Shown one piece after another: positions 6,672-14,268 of a stretch of 21,449 nt of DNA. The position numbers were made by a program, and so were the translations under genes. The notes under the pieces are model-generated. The model made no database searches and was not told the origin of the DNA. It worked only from the letters and a program-made list of their open reading frames with translations. Positions within the stretch are counted from its first letter, which is position 1; each line of letters starts with the position of its first letter. The stretch spans positions 1 to 21,449 of the forward strand of contig CAZHNG010000088.1 in NCBI GenBank assembly GCA_964533785.1, read 5' to 3'. This DNA comes from JANQRV01 sp964533785. Lineage in GTDB: Bacteria > Bacteroidota > Bacteroidia > Chitinophagales > Saprospiraceae.

Positions 6672-7742
6672 ATGAATGCAGTTAACACTCCCTCATATGG
6701 TTTTAGTACCTTCTTCAAAAGCAATGGGTTGTACTACTTCCAATTCAATGATGATATAGGTGAACCCATCCTTTTTAGTTACGGTTATCCTTCGGAAAAA
6801 AGCCGCGATCACGGGATGAAAATGGTAGCTCAAAATGCCATTCACGAAGCCAACTACGAAACTTTTGAATCCGGAAAAGGTCAATTTTTTTTCACTTTAA
6901 AATCAGAAGCAAACGTAGAACTTGGTCGTAGCCGACTATTTAACTCCAAAGAAGAGCTAGAGGCTAAAAGAGATTATTTTCGAAAATCCCATGCTGACAA
7001 AGCTCTTGATCAGTTTAAAGAGCCAAAGCTTACAACTTCGTCAGATCAACTGGCATCAAATTCCTCAATAGGTATTGTGCAAAAAGTAGTAGAACAATCA
7101 AAACAGGAAGAAAAGAACGGCCAAATGCCCCGCTATAAATTTTCAGTTATCTATTATCCCGATACCGGCAAATGGGTAGTTAAACCTGAGTTTATTCCTG
7201 ATTCAAATCAATTTGAATCCAATAACGGAAAACAGATCGGAGATTTTTTAAGATCGCAACTCCCTTCTACTCAAAAAGGAGCGTATCCAAATGATGACTC
7301 GCCAAAAAAGAAAAAAGAAGGAATTAACGTAGATACCGAAAATTCACTCCAGAAAAACCAGGAAAAGCTAATGCTGGAATCGCAACAAAAAACAGACAAC
7401 AAAGTAATATTAAAAATTCGTGGGGTCTACGGAGAAGAGGTTCGTGTTACAACAAGGATAGATAATCTCCTAAGAGTTGAAATCCTGCCCGAATTTCAGC
7501 ATGGGATTAGTAACACCGAATATCATGGTATAGTTGAAGCACAATCACTAGACAACAAAAAATCTATTGTAATTGGTCAGGTTAGTAATCAAACGCCTAC
7601 TCAAGGCTATTTTACCATACCTATAACGAACAATCTTCAATTAAAACCAGGTATGTACAGGTTTACTGCTACAGTGCAACACGGTACCCCCACCAATCCT
7701 GTTAACAATTATCAAGCAAACCGCTTAATTATGTTAAACTAA
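6672..7742 (+). CDS. Twin-DUF1508 (YegP-like) protein with C-terminal beta domain
   Basis: This is a 356-aa cytoplasmic protein without a signal peptide. Residues about 19-64 and 68-108 resemble two DUF1508/YegP repeats: G-L-Y-Y-F-Q-F-N-D with a following Y/S-E-K-S element, and G-Q-F-F-F-T-L-K-S with F-N-S-K-E-E-L. Residues 153-195 form a further small alpha/beta segment (RYKFSVIYYPDTGKWVVKP). A charged linker with PKKKK (211-215) leads to a beta-rich domain at about 243-356. The usual YegP protein is just the two repeats (about 110 aa), so this is an extended architecture. DUF1508 has no firmly established biochemical role. The final domain resembles the C-terminus of the 167-aa protein just upstream, which supports a joint function. 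Domain calls are by eye. Confidence 0.78.
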   Translation: MNAVNTPSYGFSTFFKSNGLYYFQFNDDIGEPILFSYGYPSEKSRDHGMKMVAQNAIHEANYETFESGKGQFFFTLKSEANVELGRSRLFNSKEELEAKRDYFRKSHADKALDQFKEPKLTTSSDQLASNSSIGIVQKVVEQSKQEEKNGQMPRYKFSVIYYPDTGKWVVKPEFIPDSNQFESNNGKQIGDFLRSQLPSTQKGAYPNDDSPKKKKEGINVDTENSLQKNQEKLMLESQQKTDNKVILKIRGVYGEEVRVTTRIDNLLRVEILPEFQHGISNTEYHGIVEAQSLDNKKSIVIGQVSNQTPTQGYFTIPITNNLQLKPGMYRFTATVQHGTPTNPVNNYQANRLIMLN

Positions 7743-7766
7743 TAGTTTTACTGACGATTGGTCTTC

Positions 7767-7802
7767 AGCATGGCTTTTAAAGCAAAAGAGCCATGCTTTT
7801 TT
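7767..7802 (+). terminator. Intrinsic terminator after the DUF1508 gene
   Basis: A perfect 9-bp stem AGCATGGCT / AGCCATGCT (7767-7775 and 7789-7797) with a 13-nt A-rich loop runs into six T, the first shared with the stem. It lies 25 bp after the stop codon and closes the transcript, so the 73-aa gene at 7978 should have its own promoter. Confidence 0.8.
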
Positions 7803-7977
7803 ATTGATAACCAGTAAAAAACATAAGCCGTATTGAAACATTCACCCTTTTTTTACGTTTTGATTTTTAATAATTCCAACCTTATTCAAAACCAGATTCC
7901 AGTTTTAACCTCACCTTCACCATTTGAAGAGCCAAATAAAATAAATGTGTTTTTTGTGTTAGGTTAAAAAATGTACA

Positions 7978-8199
7978 ATGAAGTTTAGGTTTCTTTCAGA
8001 AGGTTTTGAAAAACATACCTGTGTTTCAACTAAAAAAGGAGATTGGTTCATTTTCAAATGTCCGGAATGTGGTTATGTCAGAAAATGGAACCCTACTACT
8101 CAAATCACAAAAGTGGTAAAAAAGGGCAATGAAAATGCTCTCCATCGCGGAAATCATGAACCCGAAGGCATGCAATTGGATAAATTGAACCCTAATTAA
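7978..8199 (+). CDS. Small 73-aa CxxC protein, possible zinc ribbon
   Basis: I do not recognise this family by name. The protein has no signal peptide. It carries KCPECGYVRKWNP with the CxxC pair at Cys28/Cys31, plus His13, Cys15, His56 and His60, enough potential ligands for one zinc site. The knuckle C-P-x-C-G-Y-x-R-x-W is typical of zinc ribbons in small regulators. The frame starts at the ATG at 7978; an ATG 7 bp earlier is in another frame and stops after five codons. About 175 bp of AT-rich sequence separates it from the preceding terminator, so it is likely transcribed alone. The regular codon pattern and conserved-looking Trp/Cys/His content make a real gene likely. Confidence 0.65.
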   Translation: MKFRFLSEGFEKHTCVSTKKGDWFIFKCPECGYVRKWNPTTQITKVVKKGNENALHRGNHEPEGMQLDKLNPN

Positions 8200-8250
8200 A
8201 TAATTCAATTAAGTAGTCGAGCAGAATTAGATTACTGAAAGCGCACACAC

Positions 8251-8278
8251 TCCTGACGGTACCGTCAGGACTAGTCCT
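8251..8278. repeat. Perfect 20-bp palindrome with overlapping 12-bp palindrome
   Basis: TCCTGACGGTACCGTCAGGA (8251-8270) is a perfect palindrome without a spacer. Its last AGGA also starts a second perfect palindrome AGGACTAGTCCT (8267-8278), so TCCT/AGGA arms occur three times. It follows the 73-aa gene by 51 bp and is richer in GC than its surroundings. There is no T tract, so it is not a standard terminator. It could be a protein binding site, a recombination junction or a cruciform-forming element. Confidence 0.7.
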
Positions 8279-8312
8279 CAAATCCCGCAGTAAATGCAGG
8301 ACAGTCTAGCTT

Positions 8313-8669
8313 TTAGCGTCTAGAAAATGCACCAATTTTAAAAGAGCCATTACCGCCATTTTCCCCTGACACAGAAGAGTTAACCGCCTCGGTACTTCCT
8401 CCACTAGGCCACAGACGATATATCCAAACATGAGCGTAAATAAAATTAATGATCCAAGCTTCTGAATACCCACATTCGTCTGTCAATGTTCCTCTAGTCC
8501 ATGAATCTATATTTTTAAAAATCGGCAAGATCCCAATTGAATCACAATCATGCGGAACTTGCACTACATGAGCCACCTCTGTGAGGGTGTTAATGACCAC
8601 CAACTCTTCATCACTAGCATCTTTGAATTTCACTTTAGAATTATGACTGAGATGTCCGTAAAAAAACAT
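8313..8669 (-). CDS. Doubtful hypothetical ORF, 118 aa
   Basis: This is an open frame from an ATG at 8669 with no recognised domain. It has no signal peptide, a mixed composition with four Trp, and a low-complexity Ser/Gly tail (SSVSGENGGNGSFKIGAFSRR). The order of hydrophobic and polar residues in FKDASDEELVVINTLTEVAHVVQVP is protein-like, and no competing long frame is present on the plus strand. It could be a real small gene or the 3' remnant of a larger one. It lies on the opposite strand between the 73-aa gene and the dehydrogenase and shows no operon partner. Confidence 0.35.
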   Translation of the reverse strand: MFFYGHLSHNSKVKFKDASDEELVVINTLTEVAHVVQVPHDCDSIGILPIFKNIDSWTRGTLTDECGYSEAWIINFIYAHVWIYRLWPSGGSTEAVNSSVSGENGGNGSFKIGAFSRR

Positions 8670-8814
8670 CTGCGCAATGATATTTATCTCTTGTTCATTT
8701 GATAATTATCACTTTTCTTGCTATTAGCCAGTACCTTTCATTTGAATTTCCCAAAAGAAACTGTATTTTCATTCTGCATAACAAAACGGAACATTAACTT
8801 TAATTTATACGATC

Positions 8815-11800
8815 ATGTCATTGAATGCGAAGGACTTGGTAGTCTACAGTACTTTCTTTATACTGATGGTAAGTGCATGTAGTATCAATGAACAAGGAAC
8901 ACCTAAAGAATTAGAAGAACAACTTGCCAAACACATTCGTACCACCGAAGCCCTTACCCCCGACAAAGAAAAAGCAGCCTTCACTCTACCGCCTGGTTTT
9001 GAGATCCAATTGTTTGCTTCCGAGCCAGATATCGGTAAGCCGATGAATATGGCTTTCGATGCCCAAGGACGCATGTGGGTTACCCAATCTAATGAATATC
9101 CATTTCCCGATACAACGGGGAATACTAAGGATAAGATATCCATCCTGGAAGATACGGATGGTGATGGCCGAGCGGATAAATTTACCGTATTTGCGGATTC
9201 TTTAAACATTCCGATCGGGATTACGACAGTAGCCGATGGTGCTATCGCCTACAGCATTCCGAGCATCTATCATTTTATCGATCACGACGGGGATGATAAG
9301 GTAGACGAACGAAAAGTATTGTACACCGGCTTTCAGTATAAGGATACGCACGGAATGATCAACAACCTGGTGCGTTCCTGGGATGGATGGATACACGCCG
9401 ATCATGGTTTTGCCAATACTTCTACCGTGGCCGGCAGCGACGGGGATACCATCGTTTTGCAATCCGGCAATACCTTTCGTTTTAGAATGGACGGCAGCCG
9501 GATCGAATTTACGACCACGGGGAGGGTCAATCCTTTCGGTTATGCTTACGACGAATTGGGATATACCTATTCCGTCGACTGCCACTCCAGTCCGATCTAC
9601 CAGTTGGTACGTGGAGCGGATTATCCTCATTTTGGAAAAAAGCCTACCGGTATTGGTTTTGGACCGGCGCTGATGTCGCATAATTATGGATCCACTGCCC
9701 TGGCAGGATTGGATTATTATATCGATGATCAATACCCTACTGCTTTCCAGCATAGTTTTTACCTGGGCGATGTTGTTAAATCAAAGGTGTACCGGAGTAC
9801 TATGCAAATGAAAGGTACAACGCCGGAAGTGAAATGGGAAGAGGATTTCATCGTCAGCAATGATCCCTGGTTCAGGCCGGTAGATGTAAAGCTGGGGCCT
9901 GATGGCGCTATTTACATTGCTGATTTTTACAACCGGATCATCGGACATTACGAAGTACCATTGGACCATCCGGGAAGAGACCGTCAGCGCGGCAGGATAT
10001 GGCGTATCATTTACACCGGTAATGATGTCGAAAAAGAAGACAGAAAAATAAATTGGAGCACCGCCGGCCTGGATGAATTGATCGAGGGGCTCGATCATCC
10101 AAACTTACCCTTGCGCATGCGGCTGGCAGATCAAATTGTTGATCACTTTGGGCAGCAAGCTGTCGAGCCTGTTACAAAAATGATTCAAGCTTCGGAAACA
10201 ACCGCGAAACAATACGTTCAAGGAATGTGGATATTGTATCGCCTGAATGCCTCCATGCAAACCCTATTGGCCGAAGCCATACAGCACGAAAACCAGACCA
10301 TTCAGGTGCATGCATTGAGAATTTTATTTGAAATGGATGCCCCCGCTGCCGAGTTGCTGCAATTAAATCGGGCCGCCATGAAGTCCGGCAATCCCCACCT
10401 GCAGCGGCAAGCCGTGATGGTCGCGGCCAAAAACCCGGTGATCGAACAGGTTTCACTATTGCTCGAAATGGGGAAAAACATTCCCGAGGAAGATTCTCAT
10501 TTTGCCTACTCGGTCAAGCAATCGTTGCGTGACCATTTTCGCGATCCCGACATTCTACGGTGGGGTTTGGCCCAGGAGTGGCAGGAAGAAGAAGCCAAAA
10601 AACTGGCAGCGGTCATGGTTGGAGTCGATCTGGAAGATGCAGCCCGTTTTTTATTGGCACACTTGCAGCAATATGCTGAACCCCAGGCAAAAGTATTGCA
10701 GTACGCCAAACATGCAGCCATCTTTCTGCAAAATAATAACGACTTGGACCAACTATTAACCGCAACCCGGCAAACCGCCGGGGACGATTTAGCGCTTGAA
10801 TACCCCTTGTACCGGAGCATTCAGGCAGGGACGGCACAAGCGGGCCGGGAAATGACGGCAAAAGGTAAGGCCTGGGGAGTTACCTTAGCGAGAAATTTTC
10901 TGCAACCCAAGGATATTCAGGCTAACGAGTGGCGGGTAAAGCCTAACGATAAAAATCCTTATGCCGGAAACCCCTGGCATACTGCCGGTAGAAAACTGAA
11001 ATCTTCAGACGAAGAAGTTTTGTTCCTGGCCAGCGGACCTATTTTCAATGGTGGAGGCGCTATGAGCACGATGTATTCCCCCTCCTTCACGCTGGAAGGA
11101 TCCCTCTCCTTTTACCTTTTAGGGCAAAAAAATGAAATAAGGGAAAATCAAACCCCTCTGCCTCCCGCTAATAAAGTCGAATTGCGATTAGCTGAAAATG
11201 ACGAGGTCATCCACGAACAATGGGTATCTCTGCCGGAGCACGAAAAGCAAATCAACTGGAATACCAATAGTCATAAAGGAGAAAAAGCTTATCTAGCGAT
11301 CATTGACGGGTCTTCTGCTTGGGGTGAATTCATTGCCGTAGGCGGTATTCAACCGTCAGTACTTACCCTTCCGGAAGAAAGTCCAAAAACGACCGCGGAA
11401 AAACAGATTTTCGCTTGTCAAGTTGCGCAACAATTTAAGACGGGAAACCTGAGTGAGGGACTAGATGTATTGTTGAACAGCCCGACGGCTGATATTTATG
11501 CCAGAGCAGCAGCGGGAGAAGCCTTGTACAGCCTGAACAGCAAAAAGGCGGTAACGACTATCCAGCCGCTCATTAAAAATGATAATGAAGCCCTGTTACT
11601 GAAAGAGCAATTGGCTACGGTATTGAGCAACCCCTCTTATCCGGATGGTGTTATACTATTAATGGAATTCATTGGTGATCTATCTTACCGAAAGCAGAAA
11701 GCCTTGCTCCAAAATATCAGTCAATCACCCACCGGAATAAAAGAGATCCTTAATGCGGCAGAAAATGCACAGATCAACCCTCGTTTGCTGCTCGAACCGC

Positions 11801-12345
11801 AATTAAGAACGCAGCTAGCTGCCAATCTTTCGCCCCAGCAGGAAGAAACACTTGCTCAGTTGACGGCCGGGATTCCTCCGCTGGAAGAAGAACGCCAAGC
11901 CATGATCAATACACGGTTACGAATTTATGGTCAAGCAAGACATTCCATTGAACAAGGTAGCCAGATCTTCACCCAACATTGTGCAGCTTGCCACGAAATG
12001 AATGGTCAGGGCGGCAATATTGGCCCACAACTGGATGGGATCGGCAATTGGGGAAGCCGTGCGTTAACGGAAAAAATATTAGATCCGAATCGCAATATTT
12101 CCAAGGCTTTCAAAAATTATACGATCACTTTGAAAAATGGGGAAAGTAAGTCCGGATTATTCCGCAGAGAAGAAGGAGAATTACTGGTTTTTGCTGACCT
12201 GACCGGAAAGGAGTTTACCGTAGATAAAAGTGAGGTCGCGGAGCAAGAGCTTTCTCCCTATACCTTGATGCCTGATTATTTTGGGGAAGTTATTGCGGAA
12301 GAAGACTATTACGATCTATTGGCGTTTTTGCTGAATGAGCGGTAG
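8815..12345 (+). CDS. PVC-type lipoprotein dehydrogenase with beta-propeller, HEAT-like repeats and cytochrome c domain
   Basis: This is a very large (1176 aa) exported redox protein. The signal peptide ends in LMVSAC, with Cys22 the lipidated residue. Residues about 57-400 form the sugar/membrane-bound dehydrogenase-like propeller (LPPGFEIQLFASEP, FDAQGRMWVTQ, GDVVKSKVYRS, DGAIYIADFYNR, GRIWRI), including Asp-rich DTDGDGRAD and DHDGDDKVD motifs. An HEAT-like helical region follows (about 415-690), then a beta-rich insert (about 700-850), more helical repeats, and a C-terminal cytochrome c domain with CAACH at 1056-1060; Met1152 in LMPDYF is a candidate second haem ligand. This matches the TIGR02604/TIGR02603 arrangement known from Planctomycetes, Verrucomicrobia and Bacteroidota. 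The likely role is oxidation of a carbohydrate or alcohol outside the inner membrane, with electrons passed to the haem; substrate unknown. Confidence 0.9.
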   Translation: MSLNAKDLVVYSTFFILMVSACSINEQGTPKELEEQLAKHIRTTEALTPDKEKAAFTLPPGFEIQLFASEPDIGKPMNMAFDAQGRMWVTQSNEYPFPDTTGNTKDKISILEDTDGDGRADKFTVFADSLNIPIGITTVADGAIAYSIPSIYHFIDHDGDDKVDERKVLYTGFQYKDTHGMINNLVRSWDGWIHADHGFANTSTVAGSDGDTIVLQSGNTFRFRMDGSRIEFTTTGRVNPFGYAYDELGYTYSVDCHSSPIYQLVRGADYPHFGKKPTGIGFGPALMSHNYGSTALAGLDYYIDDQYPTAFQHSFYLGDVVKSKVYRSTMQMKGTTPEVKWEEDFIVSNDPWFRPVDVKLGPDGAIYIADFYNRIIGHYEVPLDHPGRDRQRGRIWRIIYTGNDVEKEDRKINWSTAGLDELIEGLDHPNLPLRMRLADQIVDHFGQQAVEPVTKMIQASETTAKQYVQGMWILYRLNASMQTLLAEAIQHENQTIQVHALRILFEMDAPAAELLQLNRAAMKSGNPHLQRQAVMVAAKNPVIEQVSLLLEMGKNIPEEDSHFAYSVKQSLRDHFRDPDILRWGLAQEWQEEEAKKLAAVMVGVDLEDAARFLLAHLQQYAEPQAKVLQYAKHAAIFLQNNNDLDQLLTATRQTAGDDLALEYPLYRSIQAGTAQAGREMTAKGKAWGVTLARNFLQPKDIQANEWRVKPNDKNPYAGNPWHTAGRKLKSSDEEVLFLASGPIFNGGGAMSTMYSPSFTLEGSLSFYLLGQKNEIRENQTPLPPANKVELRLAENDEVIHEQWVSLPEHEKQINWNTNSHKGEKAYLAIIDGSSAWGEFIAVGGIQPSVLTLPEESPKTTAEKQIFACQVAQQFKTGNLSEGLDVLLNSPTADIYARAAAGEALYSLNSKKAVTTIQPLIKNDNEALLLKEQLATVLSNPSYPDGVILLMEFIGDLSYRKQKALLQNISQSPTGIKEILNAAENAQINPRLLLEPQLRTQLAANLSPQQEETLAQLTAGIPPLEEERQAMINTRLRIYGQARHSIEQGSQIFTQHCAACHEMNGQGGNIGPQLDGIGNWGSRALTEKILDPNRNISKAFKNYTITLKNGESKSGLFRREEGELLVFADLTGKEFTVDKSEVAEQELSPYTLMPDYFGEVIAEEDYYDLLAFLLNER

Positions 12346-12410
12346 GATTAGTTTTTTATTCTACCATCTGGAAATTAAAGACGCAGCATTACGCTGATTT
12401 CAAAAGAAGG

Positions 12411-12498
12411 CGAAGTTCTTTTTCTTCGCGCTTCTTTGTGCACTTTGCGATGAGTATAACCTTTGACCCTAGTTTACACGGTAGTACACCTAGATGCT
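12411..12498 (+). repeat. Intergenic direct repeat, copy A
   Basis: Copy A of an approximately 88-bp repeat. It shares CGAAGTTCTTTTTCTT, TTCTTTGTG, CTTTGCG, TGAGTA, CTTTGACC and AGTACA in order with copy B, about three-quarters identical over the length with one small indel. The CTTTGTG-CTTTGCG-TGAGT core resembles dispersed intergenic repeats seen in many Bacteroidota and cyanobacterial genomes. Confidence 0.75.
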
Positions 12499-12560
12499 TT
12501 GCCCTTGAACTTAGGATCAACGCCTGGAAAAACTCTGAGGTTAAATCACCACTAAAAACG

Positions 12561-12649
12561 CGAAGTTCTTTTTCTTAGCATTTCTTTGTGGTCTTTGCGG
12601 TGAGTAAAAACTTTGACCTCAAGTTTGCCCGGCAGTACATCTGGGAGCT
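12561..12649 (+). repeat. Intergenic direct repeat, copy B
   Basis: Copy B of the repeat, starting 150 bp after copy A and in the same orientation. It extends into the region just upstream of the FG-GAP gene, so the frame that opens at GTG 12588 is repeat sequence rather than a real protein N-terminus. Confidence 0.75.
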
Positions 12650-12704
12650 GCGGTCCTCCTTAGCGCACATAATAACCATTATCACCAAAATTCAATTGCC
12701 AGCT

Positions 12705-13901
12705 ATGAATCCATTTATGATTGTTTTAAAAAGACCTGTCTGCTGTTTTCTTTTCATGATGGCAGTTCCTCTTCTCGGTTGGGGGCAAGCCTCACAAAAC
12801 GGGGATAACCAGGGAATCCATTTCAAAAAAATCACCCTTCACGATGCTTTTATTTCTGAAGGAGTAGCCGTAGCCGATATTAATAAGGATGGAAAGAAAG
12901 ACATTGCGGCTGGCCCATACTGGTTTGAAGCACCGAGTTGGAAAAGCCACACTATATTCCCGGCAAAAAACTTTGATCCGGCCAAAGAATGGAGTAATTC
13001 GTTTCAGAATTTTGCGATGGATGTTAACGAAGACGGTTGGACAGACATCATCCGTTTTGGTTTTCCGGGGCGTGAGGTTCACTGGTTCGAAAATCCCAAA
13101 GGAGCAAGCCAAACTTGGCAAGAGCACCTGATCGACTCAAGCGGCTGTAATGAATCCCCCATGATGGTCGATCTGGATGGTAATGGCAAGCAAGATCTGG
13201 TTTTCGCTCACGAACGTACCAGGCAAATGATGTGGTTTAAAGCCGAAAAAGCGGGTGATAGTATTCGCTGGATAGGACAGGCTTTAAGCGAAAAAAATGC
13301 CCCTGGCACGAATCGCTTTTCTCATGGCCTGGGATTTGGAGATGTCAATGGAGACGGACGTAAGGATGTAATCGTTCGTCAAGGATGGTGGGAAGCGCCT
13401 GAGGAGCGGCAACAATTACCCTGGCGTTTTCATTCCGCACCACTGGGCGAGCCTTGTTCCCAGATGTATGCGTACGATTTTGATGCTGATGGCGATAGTG
13501 ATATCATATCCGCCTCGGCCCATGCTTACGGGATTTGGCTCCACGAAATGATCGAACAGGGGGATAGTACAACTTTTATGACCCACCTGATCGATAGTTC
13601 TTTTTCTCAAACCCACGCCATCGTACTTAAAGATCTAAATCAGGATGGACTACCGGATTTAATTACCGGAAAACGCCATTTTGCCCACCTGGGAAAAGAT
13701 CTCGGAGGGATGGATACTCCTGTTCTGTATTGGTACGAATTACAGCGAGATGGAAATAACAAGCCTATATTCACCCCTCACCTCATCGATAACGACTCAG
13801 GTGTAGGCGTACACCTAACCGTAGAGGACATTAACGACGATGGAAAGCTCGACATCATTAGTTCGAACAAAAAGGGTGTTTTTTGCTTCTTACAGGAGTG
13901 A
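12705..13901 (+). CDS. Secreted FG-GAP/VCBS seven-motif beta-propeller protein
   Basis: This is a 398-aa exported protein with a signal peptide (basic KR at 9-10, hydrophobic core PVCCFLFMMAVPLL, likely cleavage after GWGQA). Seven calcium-loop motifs of the D-x-[DN]-x-[DN]-G-x-x-D type lie at 58-66, 106-114, 156-164, 213-221, 258-266, 310-318 and 375-383, at intervals of about 45-65, and W-[FYW]-E strands (PYWFEAP, HWFENP, GWWEAP, YWYEL) recur between them, which fits a seven-bladed propeller. Such proteins bind ligands or carbohydrates, or act as scaffolds; a few relatives are lyases, so an enzymatic role is not excluded. The ATG at 12705 was chosen because it gives the signal peptide; the open frame extends upstream into repeat DNA. 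It lies in the same direction as the dehydrogenase, 360 bp away. Confidence 0.88.
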   Translation: MNPFMIVLKRPVCCFLFMMAVPLLGWGQASQNGDNQGIHFKKITLHDAFISEGVAVADINKDGKKDIAAGPYWFEAPSWKSHTIFPAKNFDPAKEWSNSFQNFAMDVNEDGWTDIIRFGFPGREVHWFENPKGASQTWQEHLIDSSGCNESPMMVDLDGNGKQDLVFAHERTRQMMWFKAEKAGDSIRWIGQALSEKNAPGTNRFSHGLGFGDVNGDGRKDVIVRQGWWEAPEERQQLPWRFHSAPLGEPCSQMYAYDFDADGDSDIISASAHAYGIWLHEMIEQGDSTTFMTHLIDSSFSQTHAIVLKDLNQDGLPDLITGKRHFAHLGKDLGGMDTPVLYWYELQRDGNNKPIFTPHLIDNDSGVGVHLTVEDINDDGKLDIISSNKKGVFCFLQE

Positions 13902-14093
13902 TGCTTTAGTCATATGCTTAGCATCGATGGAAATTTCTTCGGACAAAGACCTGACTTTTTAAGCGTTAAATGTAGCGAAAGTAAAAACACCCTCTATCCA
14001 CCAAAAAACTGATTTCCAATGACTTAAATCCAAAAATAAAGCTAAAAGAAAAATACTTTTGCATTTTTTCTAGAACTTTTTTCTGAATTTTGA

Positions 14094-14268
14094 GTTATAT
14101 GTTATAAATTGCAACGTAGTAGTGTTAATTATACACTATCAACTAATAAAATGTGATCTTGCCCATTGCGATGAGGACATATCGAGATTCAAAACTTAAT
14201 ATGTTTTCATTTGGTTTTTTGGGGTTATTCAGGGTGCTGCATACTCAAATGCAGCCCCTGTTTTTTTT
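14094..14268 (+). ncRNA. Candidate small RNA or leader attenuator upstream of the S9 peptidase
   Basis: A strong terminator at 14230-14268 has no gene before it: the upstream gene ended 330 bp earlier. Ahead of it are a hairpin TAGTGT/ACACTA (14120-14138) and an ATCTTG/CGAGAT stem (14156-14188, one G-U pair) enclosing a smaller CCCAT/ATGAGG helix with bulges. GAATTTTG at 14085-14092 differs from the Bacteroidota -7 consensus TAnnTTTG by one base, and a TTTG is present at 14058-14061, slightly farther than usual. This organisation suits either a stand-alone RNA of roughly 170 nt or a 5' leader that attenuates the peptidase gene starting 42 bp downstream. The 5' end is a guess, and I match it to no known RNA family. 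Confidence 0.45.
14230..14268 (+). terminator. Intrinsic terminator 41 bp before the S9 peptidase gene
   Basis: The stem CAGGGTGCTGCAT / ATGCAGCCCCTG (14230-14242 and 14249-14260) pairs over 12 bp with a single bulged T, has a 6-nt loop ACTCAA, and is followed by eight T. This is the strongest terminator in the window. A 28-codon frame (ATG 14201) runs through it, but its composition is explained by the T-rich hairpin. Confidence 0.85.

Larger units (their letters stand above)
12346..12704. other. Intergenic region with a duplicated repeat
   Basis: This 359-bp stretch lies between the dehydrogenase and FG-GAP genes. It is dominated by two diverged copies of an 88-bp repeat. Just at the dehydrogenase stop, GGTAGGAT / ATTCTACC (12341-12365) forms an 8-bp stem containing one G-T pair, with the T run in the loop, so it is not a standard terminator. 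No separate gene is visible; a frame upstream from the FG-GAP ATG opens at GTG 12588 but lies inside the repeat. Confidence 0.6.

Noticed and set aside
9202..9753. 183-aa open frame on the minus strand inside the dehydrogenase gene
   Set aside because: It is wholly antisense to the well-supported propeller domain, with no recognisable domain; a shadow of codon bias.
10506..10861. Overlapping minus-strand frames within the dehydrogenase gene
   Set aside because: Low-complexity, Ser/Arg/Lys-rich products antisense to the helical-repeat region; no start signal or motif.
12341..12365. Hairpin at the dehydrogenase stop as a terminator
   Set aside because: The T run lies in the loop rather than after the stem, so it does not fit an intrinsic terminator.
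12588..12704. 39-codon N-terminal extension of the FG-GAP gene from GTG 12588
   Set aside because: It lies in repeat copy B and would bury the signal peptide that begins at ATG 12705.
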